Assembly: GCA_024398635.1 (NCBI GenBank) | Contig: JAKSIV010000015.1 | Span: 1-56,541 of the forward strand | Source of the DNA: Bacteroidaceae bacterium | GTDB lineage: Bacteria; Bacteroidota; Bacteroidia; Bacteroidales; Bacteroidaceae | Length of the DNA: 56,541 bases | Direction of reading: 5' to 3' | Part shown: positions 48,742 through 56,541 of the stretch, piece by piece | Layout: the number at the start of each line of letters is the position of its first letter | Numbering within the stretch: the first letter of the stretch is position 1 | Made by a program: the position numbers and the translations under genes | Notes under the pieces: generated by a model | Told to the model about the DNA's origin: nothing | Database searches by the model: none | What the model saw: the letters and a program-made list of their open reading frames with translations, nothing else

Positions 48742-49781
48742 AGATAATTTTTAACCCGAGCAAACACCTGGTCGGGATCAATGCCTGTAAGACAGCGGTA
48801 ATCACCGTAGATACATTTTGCCTTTCCGTAAATGGAACATGGACGGCAGGGAAGGTCTATCTGCATGCAGTCAGCGGGATTCTGTCCCCAACCCAGGAAT
48901 CCTGCAGCAGGATGAGTGGCACCCCAGACGGAAACGACAGGAGTACCTGTTATCGAAGCCAGATGCATATTTGAAGAATCCATTCCCAGCATGACCTCCA
49001 TATTGCTCATAAGGACAAGCTCACCGGCCATGCCCAGTCGGGTATCTATTATCTCCACTGAACGGTATTTTCTGGCCCACTCTTCGACAAGCAAACGCTC
49101 TTTTCCGTAGGCAAATACAAACTGACGGCACAGGCAGGCACTGTCTATCTGAGAGACAACCTCCTCCATCAGGTATAACGGATATATCTTACCCTTATGT
49201 GCTGCAAAAGGTGCTATTCCCACCCATGTACAGTCTTTGTCTCCGACAAGTCCCTTGACCGAAGACAAATCGGCCTTTTCATCACCGAATATCGAACGGA
49301 ACCTGATGTCAAACCTGAAGCCGAGTTTCTCCAACACGATTCGGTAACGGTCAAATGAAGTCAGACGCGGCGTAAGGTCCTTGTTCTTCTGTCGGGTCAT
49401 ACGCTTGCGTGAACGGCGATCCTTGTCAATACGGCGCACCTTGGTAAAGAACAGACGGTAGAATATGGAAAGAGCAGTGGTGCGCAACACTCCATGAAGA
49501 TCGGCCACTGCATCAAAATGTTTCTTCAGTAATTGGAAAAAGAGCTTGAGCATAGCTCCGAAACCGTGATAATCTTTCTTGAGGTCAACCCCGATGAAAC
49601 TCACATTATCAGGCATACCTGCAAAGAATGGTGCAAACCGCACATTTGAAAGCATGGTGAAATGCTTGTCGGGGTATGCCTTGGCAACAGAATGAATTAC
49701 GGGAACAGCTATAGCCACATCTCCAATGGCGGAGAAGCGGATAAGCAGAACGTTCTTGTATTTGGGATTACTTTGAGCCAT
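48738..49781 (-). CDS. Glycosyltransferase family 9 (heptosyltransferase-like)
   Basis: 347 aa, GT-B fold. The N-terminus NVLLIRFSAIGDVAIAVPVIHS matches GT9, with IAPFAAHKGKIYPLY and MLGMDSSNMHLASITGTPVVSVWGATHP in the nucleotide-sugar binding half. It adds a sugar, perhaps heptose-like, to the LPS core at the cytoplasmic side of the inner membrane; the donor is not known. It overlaps the DUF4254 gene by 14 bases, a pair often seen together. Confidence 0.9.
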   Translation of the reverse strand: MAQSNPKYKNVLLIRFSAIGDVAIAVPVIHSVAKAYPDKHFTMLSNVRFAPFFAGMPDNVSFIGVDLKKDYHGFGAMLKLFFQLLKKHFDAVADLHGVLRTTALSIFYRLFFTKVRRIDKDRRSRKRMTRQKNKDLTPRLTSFDRYRIVLEKLGFRFDIRFRSIFGDEKADLSSVKGLVGDKDCTWVGIAPFAAHKGKIYPLYLMEEVVSQIDSACLCRQFVFAYGKERLLVEEWARKYRSVEIIDTRLGMAGELVLMSNMEVMLGMDSSNMHLASITGTPVVSVWGATHPAAGFLGWGQNPADCMQIDLPCRPCSIYGKAKCIYGDYRCLTGIDPDQVFARVKNYL

Positions 49782-50382
49782 TCTGTCCGTAAAGAACAGG
49801 GTTGAGTGATGGGTCGTTGTACATCTTCATCTGCTTATAGACCTTCATGTACTTACGGCCTGCAGCCATATCGTCAAGAAGCATATCAATAGCACCCGAC
49901 AAGTCTTTTTTCTGCTCCATCAGAACTGCCAGTTTTTCACGGCAGCGCTGCTGCTGGGCAGCGGGAGTATCAGTGCGGTCTGCTTCAATCTTCATGTGGA
50001 ATATCTTGAGAGCCAGAATTGAGAGGCGGTCAACAGCCCATGCGGGACTCTCGGTATTGATTGTGGCATCCGGCAGGGTCTGCACCTTTCCGAACTTGTC
50101 CAGAAAATAGCTGTCAATAAGCTCCACCAAGTCAGTGCGGTCCTGATTGGAACGGTCAATACGACGTTTGATGGCCAGAGCCTTTACAGGATCAATCTGC
50201 GGATCACGGATAATGTCCTCCAGATGCCACTGCACGGTATCAATCCAGTTCTTGAGATAGAGATAGAACTCTATGCTCTTCTCCTTATACGGATTGGCAA
50301 TGGGAGTATCCACATCATCGGTCTTGTGATAATCCACAATGGCACGCTCAAAAATCCTGAAACTATCCTGGCTGAACGACAT
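49768..50382 (-). CDS. DUF4254 domain protein
   Basis: 204 aa, cytoplasmic and largely helical. RIFERAIVDYHKTDDVDTP and WIDTVQWHLEDIIRDP, with RIDRSNQDRTDLVELID, match DUF4254. The function is unknown; adjacency to a GT9 glycosyltransferase suggests an accessory role in LPS core or glycan assembly. Promoter GTTG-20-TAATTTTG upstream. Confidence 0.87.
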   Translation of the reverse strand: MSFSQDSFRIFERAIVDYHKTDDVDTPIANPYKEKSIEFYLYLKNWIDTVQWHLEDIIRDPQIDPVKALAIKRRIDRSNQDRTDLVELIDSYFLDKFGKVQTLPDATINTESPAWAVDRLSILALKIFHMKIEADRTDTPAAQQQRCREKLAVLMEQKKDLSGAIDMLLDDMAAGRKYMKVYKQMKMYNDPSLNPVLYGQNGSK

Positions 50383-50410
50383 ATTAGCTGTGCTTTCTTG
50401 AAAGATGATG

Positions 50411-50442
50411 CAAAATTAGCGGTTATTTTCTGAATAGGCAAC
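50411..50442 (-). promoter_or_regulatory. Promoter of DUF4254-glycosyltransferase operon
   Basis: Minus strand GTTG (50442-50439), 20-base spacer, TAATTTTG (50418-50411). About 30 bases ahead of the ATG. Confidence 0.55.
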
Positions 50443-50487
50443 CATTCAAGCCCAAATAGCATTACACACACTATTGCCATTTGTGCA

Positions 50488-50559
50488 TCAGAACTCCGTT
50501 TTGTTTTTCCATAACTTGTGACGCTTACCGAAAATAGGTTTCTTTGCAGCCAATTTCAT
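50488..50559 (-). CDS. Possible 23-residue basic peptide
   Basis: An ATG at 50559 opens a 23-codon frame ending with TGA at 50488. The product begins [13 protein letters not shown] and ends LWKNKTEF, with about nine basic residues and no bias towards simple sequence. It resembles no named protein with certainty. It lies in the divergent DUF4254/acpP intergenic space and would overlap the acpP promoter candidate. No strong ribosome binding site is visible. Real gene or chance is undecided. Confidence 0.3.
   Translation of the reverse strand: MKLAAKKPIFGKRHKLWKNKTEF
50515..50546 (+). promoter_or_regulatory. Possible acpP promoter
   Basis: CTTG (50515-50518), 20-base spacer, TTTCTTTG (50539-50546), one mismatch in each box. 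About 38 bases ahead of the acpP ATG. Confidence 0.3.
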
Positions 50560-50583
50560 TTTTTAATACTTAAAATTACAATT

Positions 50584-50829
50584 ATGGCAGATTCACAGAT
50601 TGCAGAGAGAGTTCAGGCTATCATCGTTGACAAACTTGGTGTCGAGGCATCAGAGGTTACTCCTGAGGCAAGCTTCGCAGCTGATCTGGGTGCAGATTCA
50701 CTGGATACCGTTGAGCTCATCATGGAGTTCGAGAAGGAATTCGGTATCTCAATTCCCGATGATCAGGCCGAGAAGATCACAACTGTAGGTGAGGCTATCG
50801 AGCTCATCAGCCAGGCAGCTACAAAGTAA
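50584..50829 (+). CDS. acpP: Acyl carrier protein
   Basis: 81 aa from the ATG at 50584; the frame continues 22 codons upstream but this start gives the standard ACP N-terminus. The phosphopantetheine attachment Ser39 is in [12 protein letters not shown]. The chain is very acidic and of normal length. It carries growing acyl chains in fatty-acid synthesis in the cytoplasm. fabF follows 21 bases later, the common acpP-fabF arrangement. Confidence 0.96.
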   Translation: MADSQIAERVQAIIVDKLGVEASEVTPEASFAADLGADSLDTVELIMEFEKEFGISIPDDQAEKITTVGEAIELISQAATK

Positions 50830-50850
50830 ACAGCAATCTTCCTACATAAG

Positions 50851-52125
50851 ATGGATCTTAAAAGAGTTGTCGTAACCGGACTCGGTACCGTCAACCCTCT
50901 TGGTAATTCTATCCCCGAATTCTGGGAGAATGCCATAGCAGGAGTTAGCGGAGCCGGTCCTATTACCGCTTTTGACACCAATGCCATTCTGACCAAGGTC
51001 AAATTCGGATGTGCTGTCAAGAACTTTGACATATCACAGTACATGGACCGCAAGGAGGCACGCAAACTTGACAGATACAGTCATTTTGCTATCGCTTCGG
51101 CAGTCCAGGCCATCAATGACTCCGCTCTTGATCTTGAGAAGGAGAACCTGGACCGCATAGGTGTTATCCTTGGTTTTGGTATTGGCGGTGTCGATTCCTT
51201 CGAGGAGGGCGTAGATACCATCCATGAACAGAAGAAACTTGGTCAGGAACTCAAGGTAACCCCGTTTTTCGTACCCCGCATACTTGGCTCCATTGCAGCT
51301 GGTCTGATTTCCATCATGTACAAGCTCAAAGGACCCAACTACGCCACATCATCGGCCTGCGCATCAAGCACACACGCCATCATCGATGCCGTGAACATGA
51401 TTCGCTTGGGTAAGGCCAACGTCATTGTTACCGGCGGTGCCGAGGCTGCTCTCGGTGACTGCGGCGTAACAGGATTCGGCGTAATGCACGCACTCTCCAC
51501 CCGTAATGACTCACCCGAGACGGCATCCCGCCCCATGAGCGCAAGCCGTGACGGATTCGTACTTGGTGAAGGAGGCGGCATACTGGTGCTTGAAGAGTAC
51601 AATCATGCTGTAGCCCGCGGTGCAAAGATTTACGCCGAGGTTGCAGGATGGGGAGCCACCGCCGATGCATACCACATGACCGCTCCGGAGCCCGAAGGCC
51701 GCGGTGCAATGCGTGTCATGCAGGAGGCACTTGAGGATGCCGGAATGAAACCCGAGGATATTGACTACATCAATATGCACGGTACATCCACTCCTCTGGG
51801 CGACATCGCGGAATGCAAGGCCATCAAGGCCGTGTTTGGCGACCATGTCTATGACATGAACCTGAGTTCAACCAAATCCATGACAGGACATCTGCTGGGC
51901 GGTGCCGGTGTAATTGAAGCAATTGCCACCGTACTTGCCGTCAAGAACAACATTATCCCACCCACCATCAATCATGAAGAGGGCGACGATGATGAGCAGA
52001 TTGACTACCGTATGAACTTTACCTTTAACAAAGCGCAGAAGAGGGAGGTTCGTGCCGGCCTGTCCAATACATTCGGATTCGGTGGACACAACTCCTGCGT
52101 CATCTTCAAAAAGTTCAAGGATTGA
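50851..52125 (+). CDS. fabF: Beta-ketoacyl-ACP synthase II
   Basis: 424 aa. The active-site triad is Cys in SSACASSTH (about 170), His in MHGTSTPLGD (about 310) and His in STKSMTGHLLGGAG (about 347). The N-terminus RVVVTGLGTVNPLGN and C-terminal NTFGFGGHN are typical. It condenses malonyl-ACP with acyl-ACP for chain elongation. In many Bacteroides an rnc gene follows acpP-fabF; here an Ig-like lipoprotein gene overlaps the fabF stop. Confidence 0.96.
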   Translation: MDLKRVVVTGLGTVNPLGNSIPEFWENAIAGVSGAGPITAFDTNAILTKVKFGCAVKNFDISQYMDRKEARKLDRYSHFAIASAVQAINDSALDLEKENLDRIGVILGFGIGGVDSFEEGVDTIHEQKKLGQELKVTPFFVPRILGSIAAGLISIMYKLKGPNYATSSACASSTHAIIDAVNMIRLGKANVIVTGGAEAALGDCGVTGFGVMHALSTRNDSPETASRPMSASRDGFVLGEGGGILVLEEYNHAVARGAKIYAEVAGWGATADAYHMTAPEPEGRGAMRVMQEALEDAGMKPEDIDYINMHGTSTPLGDIAECKAIKAVFGDHVYDMNLSSTKSMTGHLLGGAGVIEAIATVLAVKNNIIPPTINHEEGDDDEQIDYRMNFTFNKAQKREVRAGLSNTFGFGGHNSCVIFKKFKD

Positions 52126-54266
52126 ATCATCGCTTAAGCGACATAACCCGTATTACACGCAATGCGGCATCGGCTGTACTGGCCCTTGCCGCATTGTCAG
52201 GTTGTGCGGCTGTAGGTAATCCTGACGGAGGACCGTATGACGAGACTCCGCCAAGAATAACCGGCAGCCATCCCGACAACGGTGCTACCGGTGTCAAGAC
52301 CAAGAAAGTCACCATTGATTTCAACGAGTTCATCAAACTTGAGAATGCGAGTGAGAACGTAGTCATTTCTCCTCCGCAGATTGAGCAGCCCGAAATAAAG
52401 GTGACCGGCAAGAAAATTCAGGTCGAGCTGTTTGATTCACTCAAACCCAACACCACCTATTCCATTGACTTTGCCGATGGAATCGCGGACAACAATGAAG
52501 GAAACCCGCTTGGCGACTATTGTTTCCGTTTCAGCACCGGCGAAGCCATTGATACCATGGAGGTGTCCGGATATGTACTCAACGCCGAAGACCTGGAACC
52601 TATCAAGGGTATGACCGTAGGTCTGCACAGTGACCTCTCTGATTCGGCATTCATGACAAAGCCGTTTGAAAGAGTGTCACGTACCGATGCTAGCGGACAT
52701 TTTACGATACGCGGTATTGCCCCTGGCACCTACAGGATCTATGCCGTAATGGACATGGACCAGTCATTCAGCTACTCGCAGCGAAATGAGAAGATAGCAT
52801 GGATGGATTCCGTGATTGTCCCCACATCCGAGTTAAGATACCGCGAGGATACCGTTTTCACGGACAATGGTCTGGTAGACACGACAATGGTCGTCCCGTA
52901 CATCCAGTACCTTCCCAATGACATAACGTTGCTTGCATTCACCCCCACGCCCACCCAGCAGTACATGACCGCTGCCGAGCGAAACACCCATGAAAAATTC
53001 ACTCTCAGATTCGCCCTACCCCTTGATTCAATGCCAAAGATCAAAGGACTCAATTTTGACGAATCCACCGCATATGTTCTCCAGCACACCGCCCGTTATG
53101 ACACACTGGTTTTCTGGATGAAAGATACCGCGGTCTATTACAATGACACCCTTTCCCTAAGCATAACATACCTGGCAACAGATACAGCCGACGCCCTTTC
53201 CCCCAGAACGGACACCCTTAACCTTGTGCCTAAAAAAAGCAGGGAACGCATACTCAAGGACCAGGCCCGTAAAGCCGAGGAGGATAAAAAGGAATTTGAG
53301 AGACAGTTAAGACGTCTGGAGCGCCAGGGAGATTCCATAGGTTTAGCCAAACTGTTGGAACCAAAAATCACGTTCCTCGACCACAAGCTTACATCGGGCA
53401 GTTCGTTAAGCCTTTACCAACAGGTTACCCTCTCGTTCAAGGAGCCGGTCACATTCCTTTCTGACACAGCCATTCACTTATATCAGAAGGTGGACACCAT
53501 ATGGAAAGAAGCTCCATTTGAAATAGAACATGACACTCTGGACATACTCGTCTATTATATCTACGGCGAATGGAAACCCGAGGAGACATTTAAGATCAGA
53601 ATAGATTCAGCAAGCATTCAGGGTCTGTACGGACTGCATAACGACCAGATAGAGTCAACTCTCAAGTTCAATGCCCTGAACAAATACAGCACACTCACCG
53701 TGAATGTGGCCAATTCCAAGCCCGGATATACGGTACGTCTTCTCAACAATGCCGGCAAGGTGGTAAGGACAGAAAAAGTGGAAAACGGAAGCGCCGATTT
53801 CTTCCTGCTGCAACCCTCAACATATTACGTAGCCATGTTTGACGATGTTAACGGCAACGGCAAATGGGATACAGGCGAGTATGAGGAGAAACGCCATGCC
53901 GAGAGCGTATGGTATATCAAAAGGAGCTGGCAACTCAAGCAGGATTGGACCCACGAGACAGACATGTGGTATGTAAACCAGTACCCTCTTGTTGAACAGA
54001 AGCCAGACCAGCTTGTAAAGGAGAAAGCCAAGAAGAAGGAGACCGATATACACAAGAAAAACGTAGAACGTCTCGAGAAGAAATCACAGCAGATTGAGTC
54101 TGAGAAGAAGAAAAAAGAGCGTAAACGTACTGAACGCAAGGAGCGTAAACAGAAAAACAAGGAAAAATACCGTCAGATCAGAGCTGACGCAAAGGCTAAG
54201 AAAGATCAATCAAAAGCCGCTGTTAGCACGCCAGACACTCAGGAAGTTACGTCCCCAGACGAGTGA
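52122..54266 (+). CDS. Ig-like (Big_5) lipoprotein with charged C-terminal tail
   Basis: 714 aa from a TTG start overlapping the fabF stop (TTGA). No ATG precedes the lipobox, so TTG is favoured; lipobox ends at Cys28 (ALSGC). Residues about 40-135 form a bacterial Ig-like (SbsA-type) domain (TPPRITGSHPDNGATGVKTKKVTIDFNE...), and about 150-220 look like a carboxypeptidase-regulatory-like fold (VSGYVLNAEDLEPIKGMTVGL). The remaining beta-rich part is unassigned. The last about 80 residues are a KE-rich, coiled-coil-like tail. Probably a surface or periplasmic lipoprotein of unknown role. Its end overlaps the convergent dipeptidase gene by 57 bases. Confidence 0.75.
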   Translation: MNHRLSDITRITRNAASAVLALAALSGCAAVGNPDGGPYDETPPRITGSHPDNGATGVKTKKVTIDFNEFIKLENASENVVISPPQIEQPEIKVTGKKIQVELFDSLKPNTTYSIDFADGIADNNEGNPLGDYCFRFSTGEAIDTMEVSGYVLNAEDLEPIKGMTVGLHSDLSDSAFMTKPFERVSRTDASGHFTIRGIAPGTYRIYAVMDMDQSFSYSQRNEKIAWMDSVIVPTSELRYREDTVFTDNGLVDTTMVVPYIQYLPNDITLLAFTPTPTQQYMTAAERNTHEKFTLRFALPLDSMPKIKGLNFDESTAYVLQHTARYDTLVFWMKDTAVYYNDTLSLSITYLATDTADALSPRTDTLNLVPKKSRERILKDQARKAEEDKKEFERQLRRLERQGDSIGLAKLLEPKITFLDHKLTSGSSLSLYQQVTLSFKEPVTFLSDTAIHLYQKVDTIWKEAPFEIEHDTLDILVYYIYGEWKPEETFKIRIDSASIQGLYGLHNDQIESTLKFNALNKYSTLTVNVANSKPGYTVRLLNNAGKVVRTEKVENGSADFFLLQPSTYYVAMFDDVNGNGKWDTGEYEEKRHAESVWYIKRSWQLKQDWTHETDMWYVNQYPLVEQKPDQLVKEKAKKKETDIHKKNVERLEKKSQQIESEKKKKERKRTERKERKQKNKEKYRQIRADAKAKKDQSKAAVSTPDTQEVTSPDE

Positions 54267-55967
54267 CAGGTCCTGATCAGTCAGCCCTTGAGCGATAAGC
54301 CTCTCCGTAAGGGAGACAAACCACGAGGCATCCTCCAGACCGGACAGTCCGCCGCCTCCGTCAAAATCAGATCCTATACCCATATGGTTTATGCCCATGA
54401 CGTCTATCATGTGCATTATATGGCGTACCGCATCTTCAACGGTAGCATCCTCCTCTTTCTTCAGGAATCCGCTGTAAAGGCATACCTGTGCCACTCCGCC
54501 TGACGCAGCCAGAGCACGCATCTGCTCATCGGTCAGGTTACGCGTATGATCACACAGTGCACGGCTTGATGAGTGGGAGCAGATGATAGGCTTGCTGCTG
54601 CACTCCAATGCATCCCAGAAACTCTTCTCGGATGCATGTGACAGGTCAACCATCATACCTACGCTGTTCATGCGTTCCACCACCCGCTTGCCGAACTCCG
54701 ACAGTCCGTTATGTTCATGATTACCCTTGTGTGAATCACAGATATCATTGTCTCCATTGTGGCACAAAGTCATATATGCCACTCCACGGTTGCGGAAACG
54801 GTCCACATTGTCAATATCAAGACCTATGGCATAACCGTTCTCTATTCCCTTGACAACAGACTTAACTCCCTTAAGTTTGTTTTGCCACAATTCATCGGGT
54901 GTTTTGGCAATGGATGCATAACCTGCACACTCACCTATACGCTCTTCGATAAGTGTCAGCAGACGGTCTGCCTTGGCGGTAGCTGACTTCAATGACTCGG
55001 CATCACGGGCCTCCTGCTTCAGGTAGGCAACCATAAAGCTGACATCCTGACGACCCGCACTCATCTTATGAAGGTCTACCAGCATCTGTGCGTTCCTGTC
55101 ACAGAAATGAGCCCCCTCGTCAAACAGCATGGGGCTGTCACAGTGACTGTCAAGTATGATAGTACTGCGATGCAGATTCTTGGCATGACGGAACAGTGAA
55201 GCCTGTCCTGTAAGCCATTCGAATATGGGCATCATTGTGCGGTCATTCTCCAGGATAAAGCACTCGGGATGCCACTGAACTCCCAGGATTGGCCTGAATG
55301 AAGTGGACTCCATACCCTCAATTATACCGTCCGGAGCAACAGCAGTAACGCGGAATCCGGCCGGCACCTCCTTAACCGCCTGATGATGGAAAGAGTTGAC
55401 TGCCAGAGTATCCTTTTCAAAAAAACCGTACAGCAGAGAATCCTTTTCCAGCTTTACATCATGTGAAGGGAGTCCGCGGGCTATGGTCTGGCTGTGCTCA
55501 ATGCATGGTTTGTCATGCTGCGTTTTTATGTCCTGATAAAGTTTGCCTCCAAGCGCTGCGGTCAGGACCTGAATTCCACGGCAAATACCCAACACAGGTA
55601 TCTGACGGTCCACAGCAAGTCGCACAAGCATAAGCTCCTGAGCGTCGCGACGAGGGTTAATGGAGACACAGTCAAGTGGTTCTTCGCCAAGGTAATCAGG
55701 GTCAATATCGGCTCCGCCGGAAAGCACTATTCCATCCAGGGTGTCCAACAGGGACACCAAAGCCTTCTCATCATCGTATGAAGGAATCACGACAGGTGTA
55801 CCTCCCGCCTCCAACACCGACATATAATAGGCCTGTGCAAGAGTGCTGTCTCCATCCCGGAAATTACCGCTGATACCTATAACCGGAGCATGAAAACCCA
55901 ATACCTCCGTGCCGGAATCCATACGGCGGAGTCCGGATTCAAGCTGATCAGCCTTTGTCATGCTCAT
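54210..55967 (-). CDS. Fusion of gamma-glutamyl hydrolase-type amidotransferase and M19 dipeptidase
   Basis: 585 aa. Residues about 25-255 are a class I glutamine-amidotransferase-like domain of the PuuD (gamma-glutamyl-GABA hydrolase) type: Cys129 in LGICRG and His233/Glu235 in QWHPE. Residues about 268-580 are an M19 membrane-dipeptidase-type domain with metal ligands in DSHCDSP (His275, Asp277), SHASEKSFWD, CSHSSSRALCDHTRN and GSDFDGGG. No signal peptide, so cytoplasmic. The fusion would cleave gamma-glutamyl bonds and then dipeptides. It overlaps the Lrp-type regulator gene by 4 bases and the Ig-like gene by 57 bases. Confidence 0.9.
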   Translation of the reverse strand: MSMTKADQLESGLRRMDSGTEVLGFHAPVIGISGNFRDGDSTLAQAYYMSVLEAGGTPVVIPSYDDEKALVSLLDTLDGIVLSGGADIDPDYLGEEPLDCVSINPRRDAQELMLVRLAVDRQIPVLGICRGIQVLTAALGGKLYQDIKTQHDKPCIEHSQTIARGLPSHDVKLEKDSLLYGFFEKDTLAVNSFHHQAVKEVPAGFRVTAVAPDGIIEGMESTSFRPILGVQWHPECFILENDRTMMPIFEWLTGQASLFRHAKNLHRSTIILDSHCDSPMLFDEGAHFCDRNAQMLVDLHKMSAGRQDVSFMVAYLKQEARDAESLKSATAKADRLLTLIEERIGECAGYASIAKTPDELWQNKLKGVKSVVKGIENGYAIGLDIDNVDRFRNRGVAYMTLCHNGDNDICDSHKGNHEHNGLSEFGKRVVERMNSVGMMVDLSHASEKSFWDALECSSKPIICSHSSSRALCDHTRNLTDEQMRALAASGGVAQVCLYSGFLKKEEDATVEDAVRHIMHMIDVMGINHMGIGSDFDGGGGLSGLEDASWFVSLTERLIAQGLTDQDLSLVWGRNFLSVWRANSGF

Positions 55968-56446
55968 TCAATGGGAATCTCCTTCTTGATACTCTCATCA
56001 AGAGAGATAAGGGTCTCGGTAGCTGTAACGCCCTTTATCTCCTGAATGCGGCCGTTGATAAGCTCCATCAGATGAGAGTTGTCACGGGCGTAAAGCTTAA
56101 TCATCATGGTGTAACGTCCGGTAGTGAAATGACTCTCCACCACCTCGGGGATCTGGTCCAGCTCGGCCACAACCTGATGATACATGGAGCCTTTCTCAAG
56201 TGTAAGGCCCACATACGTACATGTGTTATAGCCTATACTGCGCGGATTTACATGATAGCCCGAACCGGTTATCACACCGTCATCAAACATCTTCTGCACA
56301 CGTTGGTGTATTGCGGCACGTGAGACACCGCACTGAAGGGCCACGTCACGGAACGGTATGCGTGCGTTCTGAGATATGATACCAAGGATTTTTCTGTCCA
56401 GAGCATCCATACGCTCTGTTGAAGAAACGGGCTTTTTTGTATTCAT
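55964..56446 (-). CDS. Lrp/AsnC-family transcriptional regulator
   Basis: 160 aa. Winged helix-turn-helix at about 14-62 (LDRKILGIISQNARIPFRDVALQCGVSRAAIHQRVQKM) and a RAM/AsnC ligand domain at about 75-150. It probably binds an amino acid and controls transcription. The ATGA overlap with the downstream amidotransferase-dipeptidase gene suggests it senses products of peptide breakdown and regulates its own operon. MDALDRK at residue 13 is an alternative start. Confidence 0.93.
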   Translation of the reverse strand: MNTKKPVSSTERMDALDRKILGIISQNARIPFRDVALQCGVSRAAIHQRVQKMFDDGVITGSGYHVNPRSIGYNTCTYVGLTLEKGSMYHQVVAELDQIPEVVESHFTTGRYTMMIKLYARDNSHLMELINGRIQEIKGVTATETLISLDESIKKEIPIE

Positions 56447-56485
56447 ATTGTAAGCATCAAATGGTTATCGAACGATATTTTGAGT

Positions 56486-56493
56486 CAAAAATA
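56486..56493 (-). promoter_or_regulatory. Candidate Lrp-operon -7 box
   Basis: Minus strand TATTTTTG, perfect TAnnTTTG match, 39 bases before the ATG. TTTG lies 26 bases upstream, which is rather far. Confidence 0.35.
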
Positions 56494-56541
56494 GGCAAAA
56501 ATTTATTACATTGTTATCACAAACCTTACAAAATGACAAAA

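Noticed and set aside
50518..50583. Extended N-terminus of acyl carrier protein
   Set aside because: ACP is about 78-82 residues; the internal ATG gives exactly that with the standard start.

Overview
The window comes from a member of the Bacteroidales, probably Bacteroidaceae or Prevotellaceae. The evidence is consistent across the window. Many genes are preceded by the Bacteroidetes-type -7 box TAnnTTTG, sometimes with a TTTG or GTTG -33 box about 18-20 bases upstream. Shine-Dalgarno sequences are weak. Lipoboxes are frequent. The families are typical of the group: DUF4369/TlpA lipoproteins, a six-bladed beta-propeller lipoprotein, a BspA-like leucine-rich protein, fused SecDF, KorAB, DUF4254, WbqC and GH127. 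No rRNA, CRISPR array, insertion sequence, prophage or plasmid gene is visible. It reads as ordinary chromosome with a few accessory islands.

Regions. 1-3.4 kb: a minus-strand operon of two small secreted Cys-containing peptides (NVEALA-like), a six-bladed beta-propeller lipoprotein and a thioredoxin-like lipoprotein, behind an unusual 740-base leader/intergenic stretch. 3.4-7.7 kb: a TlpA-type lipoprotein, a polysaccharide flippase and a secreted leucine-rich protein (+). 7.6-13.7 kb: HIT protein, greA, a degenerate TlpA-like lipoprotein, pnp and two rhomboid proteases (all -). 13.7-16.3 kb: argS and ribonuclease H (+). 16.3-19.6 kb: a minus-strand envelope operon of an outer-membrane-type protein, a PAP2 phosphatase with a probable C-terminal barrel, and an LpxL-type acyltransferase. 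19.7-22.7 kb: ABC exporter and purT (+). 22.7-29.4 kb: LTA-synthase-like sulfatase, PfkB kinase, SIS isomerase and a secreted GH2 beta-galactosidase (-). 29.5-36.9 kb: secDF, a Sel1/TonB-like protein and korAB (+). 36.9-42.6 kb: tRNA-Arg(CCU) (-), a GH127 arabinofuranosidase (+), and two convergent esterase genes (-), one with two esterase modules. 42.7-48.7 kb: upp, pckA, a Spy-like periplasmic protein, dapB, lepB and a WbqC-family gene (+). 48.7-50.4 kb: a glycosyltransferase 9 and DUF4254 pair (-). 50.6-54.3 kb: acpP, fabF and an Ig-like lipoprotein (+). 54.2-56.4 kb: an Lrp-type regulator followed by a fused amidotransferase-dipeptidase (-).

Many genes are tightly coupled by ATGA or TAATG overlaps, and several convergent pairs share their last bases, so operon boundaries are clear. 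Much of the window is housekeeping: translation, RNA turnover, secretion, fatty-acid start-up, lysine/peptidoglycan precursor and central carbon. The more interesting parts are the secreted-peptide operon with its attenuator-like leader, the lipid-A-type operon, the arabinofuranosidase/esterase cluster, the dipeptidase fusion with its own Lrp regulator, and several RNA hairpins placed at promoters or in 5' leaders (greA, pckA, the gene after pckA).
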